Assembly (NCBI GenBank): GCA_033239005.1
Contig: BSQZ01000094.1
Location: 1,533,622 to 1,597,621 of the forward strand
Direction of reading: 5' to 3'
DNA: 64,000 nt
DNA from: Lamellibrachia satsuma
Taxonomy: Eukaryota; Annelida; Polychaeta; Sabellida; Siboglinidae
Shown here: piece by piece, positions 11,578 to 22,130 of the stretch
Numbering within the stretch: position 1 is the first letter of the stretch
Layout: each line of letters starts with the position of its first letter
Position numbers and translations under genes: made by a program
The notes under the pieces: model-generated
What the model was told of the DNA's origin: nothing
Seen by the model: the letters and a program-made list of their open reading frames with translations, nothing else
Databases searched by the model: none

Positions 11578-12939
11578 ATGGCCACTCTATTGAACCTCGC
11601 AGGCATAAGACGAAGCCGAGTCTACTCTCTGTTCGTGTATACGGTGTTAGTATCGTTCATTGTACTTTGCCTCAAGTCGATGCAGTCAAATAATATTGAC
11701 ATAGAATTCAACGACAAGTGGCTGGATGTGTTGATGTTAGACTTCGATAACAAAAACGTTAGCCGACGTCCAAGTGTTATTCTCTTTACGACGTTCAAGA
11801 ACCAGCCAGATCGATTGTTTCTGCAATACAACACGATCCGAAACTGGGCCTCGCTGCGTCCGTTCATCCAGCCTGTCTTGTTCACGACCTCACAGCAAGG
11901 CGACGGCACAGACCTGCTGGAAGAAACGGCTCGTGATAACGGCTGGCATCTGTACCCTGCGCCTGCTGTTAACAGCAAAGGTCTGCCGTTCGTACGACCG
12001 ATGTTCGAGATGGTTGAGCGGAGGTACAACGCTGTCACGTTCCGTGGCTACTCTAACGGCGACCTGCTGTTCGATGGCAGTCTTACGAGGACTTTGCTGG
12101 CCGTTGCCCGACATGCATTCCATATAAACCGCTCCGTGATCATCGGCAACCACACTGTGTACGCCGGCAGTCTTCTGAACGAAAAGAATACATTGGACAA
12201 AGACCATCTGAGCACGATGGTCGCGACAAACGGAAGATTCCATGCTAACGGCTCGAGGGGTTATGCCATTTTAAGCGGGCCGTACCCATGGCAGCTCTTC
12301 CCCGGATTGGTCGTTGGGAGACGGGGCCTCAATAACTTTATTGTAAACTTGGCTGCAACACACGGTGCGAAAGTCATAGACGCCACTAAGTCGTTGCTCG
12401 CAGTGCATCAACCTGCCGCTGGTGACGCTGCTTCGTCAGCGTTTGCGAAAGATGCAGATTTTAACGTGAATGCAGTAGTAAGTGTGTATGGGCTGGCGAA
12501 CATGACAATGGTCAGCAAGACGCCAGTTCACTATCGGACAACGAATGATTTTCTCGGAAATGTGCACATACTCAATAATCCGGTAGTGAAAGCGGCTGTA
12601 AAAGTGGCAAATCTAATGATAAAGAAAGTGGGAACGAAAATGAAAACGAAACTAGTAAACAAAGATGCCATCAAACAATCAAAGAACAACGAAATAAAAA
12701 GAGGAACGAAGAACGCAATGACGCGAAAACACAACAAAGAACAGACGAACGCACGTATACAGGGCAAAGAGATGAAAGGAGAACATAAACAATTACATAT
12801 AAACGACCGTATAAACGACCGTATGATGGAAAGCAAAACGATAGAACGGATCAAACTAGCGAAACCGCCCGCTATGAAAAACACTCACGTTTACAAAACG
12901 GTGAACATCTTTGGAAATAAAATTCGAACTAAGGCATAG
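11578..12939 (+). CDS. type II membrane glycosyltransferase-like protein, paralogue 2
   Basis: The product is 453 aa. A 3' splice site at 11547/11548 precedes the ATG by 30 nt. The signal anchor is about 15-32. The luminal region has TTFKNQPDRLFLQYNTIRNW (71-90), NGDLLF (160-165), GRRGLNNF (247-254), IDATKSLLAVHQP (267-279, His277), and sequons including NVS (60), NRS (184), NHT (191), NGS (224) and NMT (308). Compared with paralogues 1, 4 and 5, the AEDYFF position reads RGYAIL and the GR-DN aspartate is Asn252. Altered chemistry or loss of activity is therefore possible. After about residue 340 a Lys/Arg/Asn-rich tail of about 115 residues extends into the lumen. The nearest relative is the 18.4-kb gene, which shares long identical blocks. 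Confidence 0.85.
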   Translation: MATLLNLAGIRRSRVYSLFVYTVLVSFIVLCLKSMQSNNIDIEFNDKWLDVLMLDFDNKNVSRRPSVILFTTFKNQPDRLFLQYNTIRNWASLRPFIQPVLFTTSQQGDGTDLLEETARDNGWHLYPAPAVNSKGLPFVRPMFEMVERRYNAVTFRGYSNGDLLFDGSLTRTLLAVARHAFHINRSVIIGNHTVYAGSLLNEKNTLDKDHLSTMVATNGRFHANGSRGYAILSGPYPWQLFPGLVVGRRGLNNFIVNLAATHGAKVIDATKSLLAVHQPAAGDAASSAFAKDADFNVNAVVSVYGLANMTMVSKTPVHYRTTNDFLGNVHILNNPVVKAAVKVANLMIKKVGTKMKTKLVNKDAIKQSKNNEIKRGTKNAMTRKHNKEQTNARIQGKEMKGEHKQLHINDRINDRMMESKTIERIKLAKPPAMKNTHVYKTVNIFGNKIRTKA

Positions 12940-13284
12940 ATGCCACAACCTCGATGCTGCAACTACAAAACTATTGCTAATATCGTTCGCTCAATGCAAC
13001 ACGATAATTACTGACAAGTAAGGAATCTCCTCTACCTAGTGGTACACATTTACTTTATTGTGTACTATTTTACACTGATATCGTATGCATGTCCAAATCC
13101 CTGTCGCCATTTTCTATATTGCTTCCGGTGATGTGCCATGACTCTATACAGTGCATTGAGAACGTGCATTCAATTTCCATAGGATACGTCAGTGGATCCG
13201 TGTGTTGCGTTTCCTGTTTGCTGTGGGTGTCTTGCACGTGTTATGGTCAAGAAACATACCTATTTATTCCAACGTCAACTCGAC
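12940..13284. other. 3' flank of paralogue 2
   Basis: Presumed 3'UTR and spacer. No other feature is seen. Confidence 0.4.
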
Positions 13285-13495
13285 TTCTCTTGGAAGCATT
13301 CAGCCTTGCTGCAATTACTGCGCGAAGACTATTCGTCCACATATCCACAACTCTATATAGCTAGGTACTCATTTACACAGATGATTGAACCATGGCAACG
13401 TGGGGTAAACGAAATTGTCCAAGTTTCGAAACTGGGTTTTCTCGATGGGAGTCCGGTGTGCTAACCACGGCTCCACGGCTCCACCGCCCCTTTCT
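13285..13495 (-). mobile_element. SINE copy with an alternative 3' tail
   Basis: On the minus strand a tRNA-like head (with a doubled GGCTCCAC block in plus orientation) is followed by the shared TTTCGAAACTTGGACAATTT and GTTTACCCCACGTTGCC body. A different tail then contains GGATATGTGGACGAATAG and GCGCAGTAATTGCAGC. The tail alone recurs at 25.0-25.1 kb. Confidence 0.7.
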
Positions 13496-13517
13496 GGTGG
13501 TGATTTGAGAAAAATAT

Positions 13518-13519
<2 letters not shown>

Positions 13520-13610
<91 letters not shown>
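13520..13610. repeat. (TA)n microsatellite
   Basis: About 90 bp of TA. Confidence 0.97.
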
Positions 13611-13611
<1 letters not shown>

Positions 13612-13973
13612 CAGAATGAATATATTTTGTTACTGGTTATCTTTTGGTGTAATCTAATTTATGTACGCTACTTCCTTATTTGTATAACACTGTAAATAAA
13701 TGTGTACATTAAGGAGTATTGTTTAATGTTAACCTTACAAAAAGCATAATAGAATTTTGAACTAGTTTATAACCGAGACTTTGACGTCGAATCAACGTTT
13801 GTTTTTATTAACGACATCCTCGTGGACCATTGATGACATTTGATGACATCGATGATACTGATGACATTGATGACATGAAATCAGTGATAGAAAATTTTTA
13901 ATAATAAAAAATATCAATTTAATGACTTACATCTGTTAAAATGATGCAACTTTATACAAATTATGCCAACAAA

Positions 13974-16100
13974 GATCGATTGTTACAACCAGTAATGTAA
14001 TAATCGATCGGTAATGTAATAATAGACCAGTAATGTAATAATCGACCAGTAATGTAATAAATCGACCGGTAATGTAATAATCGACCAGTAATGTAATAAA
14101 TCTACCGGTAATGTAATAATCGACCGGTAATGTAATAAATCGACCAGTAATGTAATAAAAATGGTGATAATAATCATTATGATGATGATGATGATGATGA
14201 TGTTAATAATGATGATGTAGAAGGTGATGATGAGGGTGATAAACGATTATGATGATGATGACGACAGTTAAGGGGTCATCTTAGTGACGATGATACTGAT
14301 CATGAAGATTATGATGATGATAACGACGATGATGATAATGATGATTATGATAACGATAACGATGGTGATGTCGAGGGTGATAAATTGTTATGATGATGAC
14401 GAGGAAGAAAATGAAGACAATTAAGTGGTCTTAGTGATGATGATGAGGATGACGAAGATGATGACAATGAGGGTGATCATTATTACGATTATGAGGACGA
14501 AGACAATGACACCTTCAGCCTCATCATCCTACTCCTTCTCTTCATCGTCATCATAATCCTTATGTTCACCCTTATGACGGCTAGCCATGCTGACATCCAC
14601 TCGACGTTCACAAATATATGATTACCATAGGCATCTCAGAAAGAGCGAGCCGCATGTTTTCTGGGAGGACATATGGAATGCCGGTCATATAACCTCCAAG
14701 GTAGCGCTAAGATAAACACTTAATTATCTTCATCTTTCTCCTCCTATTCTTCATCATCATTACCATTTATCGTCTTCATCACAATCGTCATCATAGTCAT
14801 CTTCATCGTTTTTATTACATTACCATTCGAGTTATTAAATAACCGGTCGATTTATTACATTACCGGTCGATTGGTACAACCAGTAATGTACTAATCGACC
14901 GGTAATGTAATAAATCGACCGGTAGTGTAATAAATCGACAAGTAATGTAATAAAAATGATGATGATAATCATTAATATGATGATGATGATGATGATGATG
15001 ATGTAGAAGGTGATGATGAGGGTGATAAAAGATTATGATGGTGATGACAATTAAGAGGCGATATTAATGAAGATGATAATGATGATAATGATTATGACGG
15101 TGATAATGATTATGACGATAATGATAATGATGATGATAATGATAATGATGACAATGAGGGTGATCATTATTGCGATTATGAGGACGAAGACAATGACACC
15201 TTCAGCCTCATCATCCTACTCCTCCTCCTCATCGTCACCACCATCCTCATGTTCACCCTTACCACTCTGTCTGACTCGGTCCTATTGTTTGCCAACATGT
15301 AGTTACTGCCGTGCGTTACCTGGGAGGTTATATGAACGGCATTCCATATGTCCTCCCAGAAAACATGCGGCTCACTCGTTCTGAGATTCCTATGTTAATC
15401 ATACGTTTGTGAATGTCGTGTGGGTGTTAGTATGGCTAGCCGTCATAAGGGTGAACATGAGGATGATGATGACGATGAGGAGGAGGAGCAGGATAATGAG
15501 GCTGAAGGTGTCATTATCTTCGTCCTCATACTCGTAGTAATGATCACCCTTATTGTCATCATCTTCGTCATCATCATCATCATCATCATCATCACTAAGA
15601 CCGCTTAATTGTCTTCATCTTCTTCCTCATCATCATCACAACCATTTATCACCCTTATCATAACCATCGCTATCATCATCATCATTATCATCATCATCAT
15701 AATCTTTATCATCATCATCGTCGTCATAATCATCATCATCATCACTAAGACTGCTGAATTGTCTTCATCTTCTTCCTCATCATCATCTTAACCATTTATC
15801 ACCCTCATCAGCACCATCGTTATCATCGTCATCACTAAGATTACCCCTTAATTGACATCATCATCATAATCGTTTATTACCCTCATCATCACCTTCTACA
15901 TCATCAGTATTAACATCATCATCATCACCATCATAATGATAATCATCATCATTTTTATTACATTACTGGTCGATTTATTACATTACCGGTCGATTATTAC
16001 ATTACCGGTCGATTTATTACATTACCGGTCGATTATTACATTACTGGTCGATTATTACATTACTGGTCGATTATTACATTACTGGTTGTAACAATCGATC
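13974..16100. mobile_element. foldback-like element made of two inverted repetitive units
   Basis: The outer ends are inverted copies: GATCGATTGTTACAACCAG begins at 13974 and its complement ends at 16100. Inside each end are arrays of ACCGGTAATGTAATAATCG-type repeats, then (GAT)n/(ATC)n tracts. The two halves, about 13974-14875 and 14865-16100, hold a short nonrepetitive core in opposite orientation: CATGTTTTCTGGGAGGACAT near 14655-14675 and its complement near 15346-15366. Drosophila Foldback elements also have long terminal inverted repeats built of tandem subrepeats. No transposase ORF is visible; Asp/Ser-rich ORFs here are trinucleotide artefacts. ATGCCA lies just outside both ends and could be a target duplication. 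Confidence 0.65.
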
Positions 16101-17300
16101 AAATGCCATGGTAATTCACATACACCTGCATAGGAATAATTTTTTTTTTCAATGTATCAAATTCCATAATAAAATTAACATAACTGTTTTTATTACAGTT
16201 TTAATAAAACCATGTTTCAATACTGGGACCATTGTCTGATTCATTGTTACAGTATTAGAAATACGCCCATAATCTTAAAACAACTGTTAAGTTTAAAGTT
16301 TTAAAAATTCGTATCTCGAAGAGTACTTTATCAAGTTTGAAATTTGTTTCAACTTTAAATTTTTCATGATTGCATCCATATTATGAAACAATATAAAAGA
16401 AAATAGATGTGCAATTTGAAACTTTGATTGGCAGTTGTCTTGAAAGATGCAGTTTAATGTAAATAAACTTAGACAGAGCTTGACGTAAAGAAACTTTAAC
16501 AAAGCGTTATGACAAGAAACGTAATAAAGACAATGCCAATAAACTGCAATAAAGATTAGTGTAAACGAATGTACTTAAAGACTCAAGCTTGGCGTGTCAT
16601 GCGTTTAGCGGCTCCCTATAAGAGTAAATAGTACCATTGAGAAAACAGCATAACTGTCTTGGTTATTGCTTTAATTAAAATAATACTTAGTGAAGGACGA
16701 AAAAGTTAACAATTAACAAGTAAAGCTTTAAGTGAATTAACAGTAAGTTGCGTAGTAAAATATACACGCGCATTGTTAGATATCCGTCCCGATTAGGCCA
16801 TAATATCAATGCCGTTGTAGAAGTTATAACGTCTGTACGCTTACGAATCCCACGGAAAGTAGTCCTCACTGCGTGTTATGTCTTGTTGACATTTTAGACT
16901 AGTTTATCAATAGAATTACTGTTATTGCAACAAAACAGCACCGACAGAACCAGTGGCAGGCTTTGTCAGTCAGCGAGCCGTGTCAAACAACGAGAAAATG
17001 AACGAACGAGCGGTGTTATCATCACAGATTGTTCGGTTCTGCGAATTAATATTCTTCAGCACTGCCTAACCGTTTGACCGGGGCATCAATCACACGCTCG
17101 AAAGGGTGGGTTCACTAGACGCTCGTGACCTAAATCACAACCGAGGCGGCGAACGTCACAATTCACGGGCCGCTTAACTGTCCCGATCTCGGTCTACAAA
17201 ACAGCCAAAGACACACCGACGCTGTGTTGCTCTGATCTTGAGCTGATTAGCCGAAATATTAAAGCACATAAGTCGTAGCATAGCAATAGTTACCTTGATT
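16101..17300. other. AT-rich spacer
   Basis: No supported gene or repeat. Confidence 0.4.
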
Positions 17301-17406
17301 GGAAGAGGACGTGTGTTTTGAGTTATGTATACCGACACGAGTGACTGATTCCACGCGGAGACCCGTTGCGCGACTCAGACTTTCTCAGCACAAGTTCTCG
17401 TAACAG
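17300..17406 (+). other. candidate noncoding first exon of paralogue 3
   Basis: A consensus 5' splice site (CGTAACAG followed by GTAAGAAA) ends at 17406. It lies upstream, in the right orientation, of the 3' splice site at 18376/18377 that precedes the gene at 18408. The inferred 970-bp intron fits the family's 5'UTR-intron layout. The exon's 5' limit is unknown. Confidence 0.35.
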
Positions 17407-17566
17407 GTAAGAAAATGGTGTAACTGTTCTGTGTTATTAGATCGTTAGTTGTAGGACGTATCGTAGTTTGTACACATATATGTTGTAAACTTGTTATGTT
17501 AGTGAGTTAATAGGTACAAACACCAGTTCCGTGTGTCCGCGAATGGCTATGCGTCCAACAACCACG

Positions 17567-17723
17567 TGTGGCGGTAATGGGGCGGGGGGGTAATCGGCTT
17601 TGGGGTTAGAATCTTCTCTGGAAAAAACGCGTTGCTCCACTACATGCTAGCATGGAAAAGTAATGGGTGATTAAGCTTAGTTCCCATTTACCCCCCTTTC
17701 CGAGATCCTAAATTCGCCACTGA
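17567..17723. mobile_element. possible hAT-type MITE
   Basis: The left end, GTGTGGCGGTAATGGGGCG followed by GGGGGTAA, resembles the complement of the right end (CAGTGGCGAATTTAGGATC, later GGGGGGTAAATGG). Short, noncoding and G-rich at both ends. No clear 8-bp duplication was found. Confidence 0.4.
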
Positions 17724-18407
17724 AACCCACACGTGGGGAATTCGGCTACCTCTGACCCATATACCAGAACGTATCTGTGATTTATACCGTCTAGTTCGAC
17801 GTAAGCGAACTTTCAAATTCCTACCCACTTTGAACCACCGAAACGCGTCTACCACGCTACCTGTGGACATTGCGTGAGCTGGAATATCAATTCCACGGCA
17901 TTCCGCTATATTGACTTGACATTACTTCCTGCCGTATGGATTTATGGATGAAGAAGACGTAGAAGAAAATATTACGTGCCGGAAGTTTGCCTGCGCGGCC
18001 GTAAAATGTTACTTTATCAACATCCGTTCCGCAACACACTCTACAAGCCGGAACTTCGCTCGTTATTGTCACTGCACCGGTTTATCACTCGCTGTCAATA
18101 CTCGTGCATACGTACGTACGTGCGTACGTGTGTGTGCGCGCGTGCCTACGTACGTACTATTTTGCATAATACCGCTGTGTTGTCGTCCTTTCCCGATAAT
18201 TATGACCAGTAGTTTGAAGTTTAAAATTAATTGCTGGTATTGTAAAACATTATTGTCCAGACTGATACGAGTATTATATTAGCATACTTTAAATGTAATA
18301 TATTAAGACCCCCCAAGCGTAGACCATCAGCTACACTCATTATACCTGGTACAAATGTCCATATATTGTGTTTCAGCTTCCTCTGCCAAACATCAAGGCT
18401 CGTATCA

Positions 18408-19505
18408 ATGAAATTGGCGGACATGAGACGAAAACGAGGCACCGTCTTCTCTCTCACCGCGTTCATTATGCTAGTCTACGCAGGCCTCAAGATATCGGTT
18501 TCAAACCTCGCCGAAGACGATAGTCTGACGTGGCGAGACTTGCTGGTGTCGGATTCTAGCACTCCGAACGTTAGCCTAGGTCCGCGCGCTGTTCTCTTCA
18601 CGACGTTCAAGAACCAGCCAGATCGAATGTTTCTGCAATACAACACGATCCGGAACTGGGCCTCGCTGCGTCCGTTTGTCCAGCCTGTCTTGTTCACGAC
18701 GTCAAGGCAGGGAGACGGCACAGACCTGTTGGAGCAAACGGCTCGCGACCACGGTTGGCATCTATACCCTGCGCCTGGTGTTAACGACAAAGGTCTGCCT
18801 TTTGTACGACCGATGTTCGAGATGGTCGAACGGTTGTATGCCGACGTCACGTTCCGTGGATACTCTAACGGCGACTTGTTATATGACGAGAGTCTCGAGG
18901 GAACTCTCGCGGCAGTCTCGCAGTACATAGACCCTCTAAACCACACCGTACTCTTTGGCAATCACACGATATGCGCCGGCAATCTCGTCAACGAGAGGAA
19001 GGTGCACGACAGCGGTTTTCTCCGCGAATGGGCCGCAGTGAATAGCACGGTGAATATAAACGGTTCAAAAGCATACGTCATTTTAAACGGGCCATTTCCC
19101 TGGAAGAACTTCCCCGGATTGGTGGTTGGGAGACGAGGTTTCGACAACTTTCTTGTAAACGTGGCTAAAGCTCACGGGGCTACTGCCATAGACGTCACTA
19201 AGTCGCTGCTCGCAGTTCATCAACCTTCCACCGGTAGCGCTGCTTCTGACTTTGCAACAGACCCACATTTTAATGCGAATGTCATAGCAAATGTTTCTGG
19301 ACTGGTGAATATGACTAATACTACGTCAGCGCGGTACGAAACGCACAGAGATTTTCTTGGCAATGTTTATTTACTTGATCGTTGGAAAAAGAAACCAGCG
19401 GAGGAAAACTTCATAAGCTCACTCAAGAAGCCGGCCACGAAAGCACCGAAGAAAGACGCAGCGGAAAAGGAAATAAACATCCGCCAACGAAAAGAAAGAC
19501 GATGA
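18408..19505 (+). CDS. type II membrane glycosyltransferase-like protein, paralogue 3
   Basis: The product is 365 aa. The ATG lies 31 nt after a 3' splice site (TTGTGTTTCAG, exon from 18377). The signal anchor is about 12-30. The luminal domain shares TTFKNQPDR-FLQYNTIRNW (65-84) and LPFVRPMFEMVER (130-142) with paralogue 2. It has NGDLLY (154-159), KAYVIL (221-226, where paralogues 1, 4 and 5 have AEDYFF), GRRGFDNF (241-248, Asp246 kept), and IDVTKSLLAVHQ (His271). Sequons include N54, N178, N185, N212 and N218. The reading frame stops at 19505, but a different frame stays open from there to 19650 and encodes a Lys-rich stretch like the longer tail of paralogue 2. A 10-copy 62-bp satellite lies downstream. 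Confidence 0.85.
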   Translation: MKLADMRRKRGTVFSLTAFIMLVYAGLKISVSNLAEDDSLTWRDLLVSDSSTPNVSLGPRAVLFTTFKNQPDRMFLQYNTIRNWASLRPFVQPVLFTTSRQGDGTDLLEQTARDHGWHLYPAPGVNDKGLPFVRPMFEMVERLYADVTFRGYSNGDLLYDESLEGTLAAVSQYIDPLNHTVLFGNHTICAGNLVNERKVHDSGFLREWAAVNSTVNINGSKAYVILNGPFPWKNFPGLVVGRRGFDNFLVNVAKAHGATAIDVTKSLLAVHQPSTGSAASDFATDPHFNANVIANVSGLVNMTNTTSARYETHRDFLGNVYLLDRWKKKPAEENFISSLKKPATKAPKKDAAEKEINIRQRKERR

Positions 19506-19850
19506 AATGAAGTCAGATATTAAAGTAGGCACAAAGGAAGAAATTAAAGCAAAACAAAAAGGCAAAGCAAAAATCGGAAAAAAAAGAGACACAAAGACCC
19601 GGCCCACCGGCCGATACTGCCACAGTCGCCGCAAATACAAATACAAATAAAGCACGACGCAGAGATTAAAGCCGGTCAACAAAACGACGTGAACAATGTG
19701 AAGTTATTGTGAATACAACGTTGCCATGGTGATGTGACCTGAATGTGAATACGGCTGTCTGTCGGACAAACGCTTTATTGACACTCTTCTCTTGACACAG
19801 TATTGTAATGTGATAAATGTGATTTCAACCACAGCTGCTATGGCTGTAAT

Positions 19851-20465
19851 ATGATACACTACACAATATAACTAGTGTGGGATATTCTGAGCGGCGTTTA
19901 TTTGTAAACCATATGATACACTACACAGTATAACTAGTGTGGGACATTCTGACCGGCGTTTATTTGTAAACCATATGATACACTACACAGTATAACTAGT
20001 GTGGGACATTCTGACCGGCGTTTATTTGTAAACCATATGATACACTACAGTGTAACTAGTGTGGGACATTCTGACCGGCGTTTATTTGTAAACCATGTGA
20101 TACACTACACAGTGTAACTAGTGTGGGACATTCTGACCGGCGTTTATTTGTAAACCATATGATACACTACAGTGTAACTAGTGTGGGACATTCTGACCGG
20201 CGTTTATTTGTAAACCATATGATACACTACACAGTGTAACTAATGTGGGACATTCTGACCGGCATTTATTTGTAAACCATATGATACACTACACAGTGTA
20301 ACTAGTGTGGGACATTCTGACCGGCGTTTATTTGTAAACCATATGATACACTACACAGTGTAACTAGTGTGGGACATTCTGACCGGCGTTTATTTGTAAA
20401 CCATATGATACACTACATAGTGTAACTAGTGTGGGACATTCTGACCGGCGTTTATTTGTAAACCA
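19851..20465 (+). repeat. 62-bp satellite array, about 10 copies
   Basis: The unit includes ATGATACACTACACAGTGTA, ACTAGTGTGGGACATTCTGA and CCGGCGTTTATTTGTAAACC. Each copy carries short palindromes (ACACTACACAGTGT; GTTTATTTGTAAAC). Copies differ by one or two substitutions or a 2-bp deletion. It begins about 345 bp after the stop codon of paralogue 3. Confidence 0.97.
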
Positions 20466-22029
20466 AGTGTTGCTATTTACACGATGTGTTTGTATATTAC
20501 TGCGATAGTTAATGTTTTGTTGAATGAAACATAGACATTAGAGTGACTAAATATGATACACGTATTTTCTAAATGTATCTACGGTTATATGGCGGTATGA
20601 CAAAGTGCTCGTTATTCAGTTCATTGTTTTATTTATATGATATTACGTTTTTAAATGTTCATCGAATATTTTTAATATTTTAAATATTCAGATGTTTAAA
20701 TGTTCGCACTAATAGGAATATTTATTTAAGAAAATAAAGTCGCTATTTTATTTATTATTGAATGCATTTGTTTCATTACATATTTGGGATCAATTCGAAT
20801 CTGACACAACAGACAGTTTCAGCTTTAAGATTTCGCTGTACGTATCACTAGTTCCATAACTTTTAAGCACTGACGTCAGCTGGATTTGCTGCTCACATGT
20901 TCTCCATAAGTTTCGCGCAGAGATATGCATACTTAAATACTGACATAATGGCCTGCATTAGTGAATACACTACTTGTCAGCTTTTAGGTGCTATTTCAAG
21001 ACCTGCTTAATTTTTTTTCAAGCGATGTAATCTAGATATCTAAGAACATGTATAACTTAACTGGACAGAGAAAAACAGTCATTTTAGTGTAGTTTATACC
21101 TGTAAGAATGAGTCGACACCCCAGCTGGTTGAAAATCACTCATGCATGACATGGTTGAAGGCCAAGAAAAACACAAGAGGGGTGCATGGCAGGTGTCACA
21201 ACTGTCAACCTCAGTCCCACATGTTTTGGTTTTTTTTTGGGGGGGGGGCGGGGACCACCTCCTACCTCCCACCAATTGTAAGAGTCCACATCCCACCTCC
21301 CACCACTTTTTAGGACCAATCTCCCACTTCTTACATCCTGTCACAACCCATCACACTAGCGGTTTATGGGCAAGTTCACTCATTCAAACTTGCAGGTGAA
21401 ACTACAATACAGCTACGCACGAGATAAGTTTAACTTATAGTATATACGTTAACTATTGAGATACGTTGGGAACGAAAAACGTATAGTTGAAACTGTCATA
21501 TAACAGTACTTACTTATCGCCGTACTCTAGTTGGCTCCTAAGACCACTTATTAACGCCATTTCGTATGATCTTAAGCTGGATTCTTGATTTTTTTATTAC
21601 CACGATACAAATGAAGGTGTTTTTTTTATTTTAATAGCTTTTTTATTTTAATAGCTAAGCTATTGCCAACCATTTACCTCTAAATTACATTACATTACAA
21701 ACACCAAGCATAATTTGTCCCAAGCTGTTGCTGCTAGAGTAGTTTGGATTGTTGACGTGTTTAACCATCCACAACCAATCGGTGCACAATAGCAAAGTTT
21801 GTTCTTGAACTACGTGGCGGTATGTTGCCACTAACTTAAATATCGTTTGTTATTGTTGTGTCGGCAACAACATCGACAACAACATCCTTGCATGCTGACT
21901 CATGTTAGCTCGTGCGTGTTTGTAATGGAACTTTGAACCCAACCAGAAACCAATGTCACAGTTTGATGGGTGAGCCGCCGCACAAGCTGTGGAAGAGCGA
22001 CTCAGATGTTTTCTGAACTGATGAACTTT
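20466..22029. other. AT-rich spacer
   Basis: No gene supported. A (G)n run with CCACCTCCCACC blocks lies at 21235-21310, and TTTTTATTTTAATAGC is duplicated at about 21622-21652. Confidence 0.4.
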
Positions 22030-22130
22030 AATTTTGAAGAAAATACTCATGTTAACAGAGGACGATAAATGAATGGAACAGGGTATCGATTGATTATGTA
22101 AATGCAAACAGCGTCAAACAAACAGAACGT
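22030..22130 (+). pseudogene. LINE 3'-end remnant
   Basis: The plus strand encodes KYSC, a stop, QRTINEWNRVSIDYVNANSV. This is the RT C-terminal motif of the same LINE group, interrupted by an in-frame stop. Confidence 0.75.

Noticed and set aside
14510..15791. Asp/Ser/Ile-rich ORFs
   Set aside because: They are translations of (GAT)n/(ATC)n tracts in the foldback-like element.
19851..20465. Regularly spaced repeats resembling a CRISPR array (also 42265-42505 and 44270-44570)
   Set aside because: Units are head-to-tail with no unique spacers, and the genome is eukaryotic.
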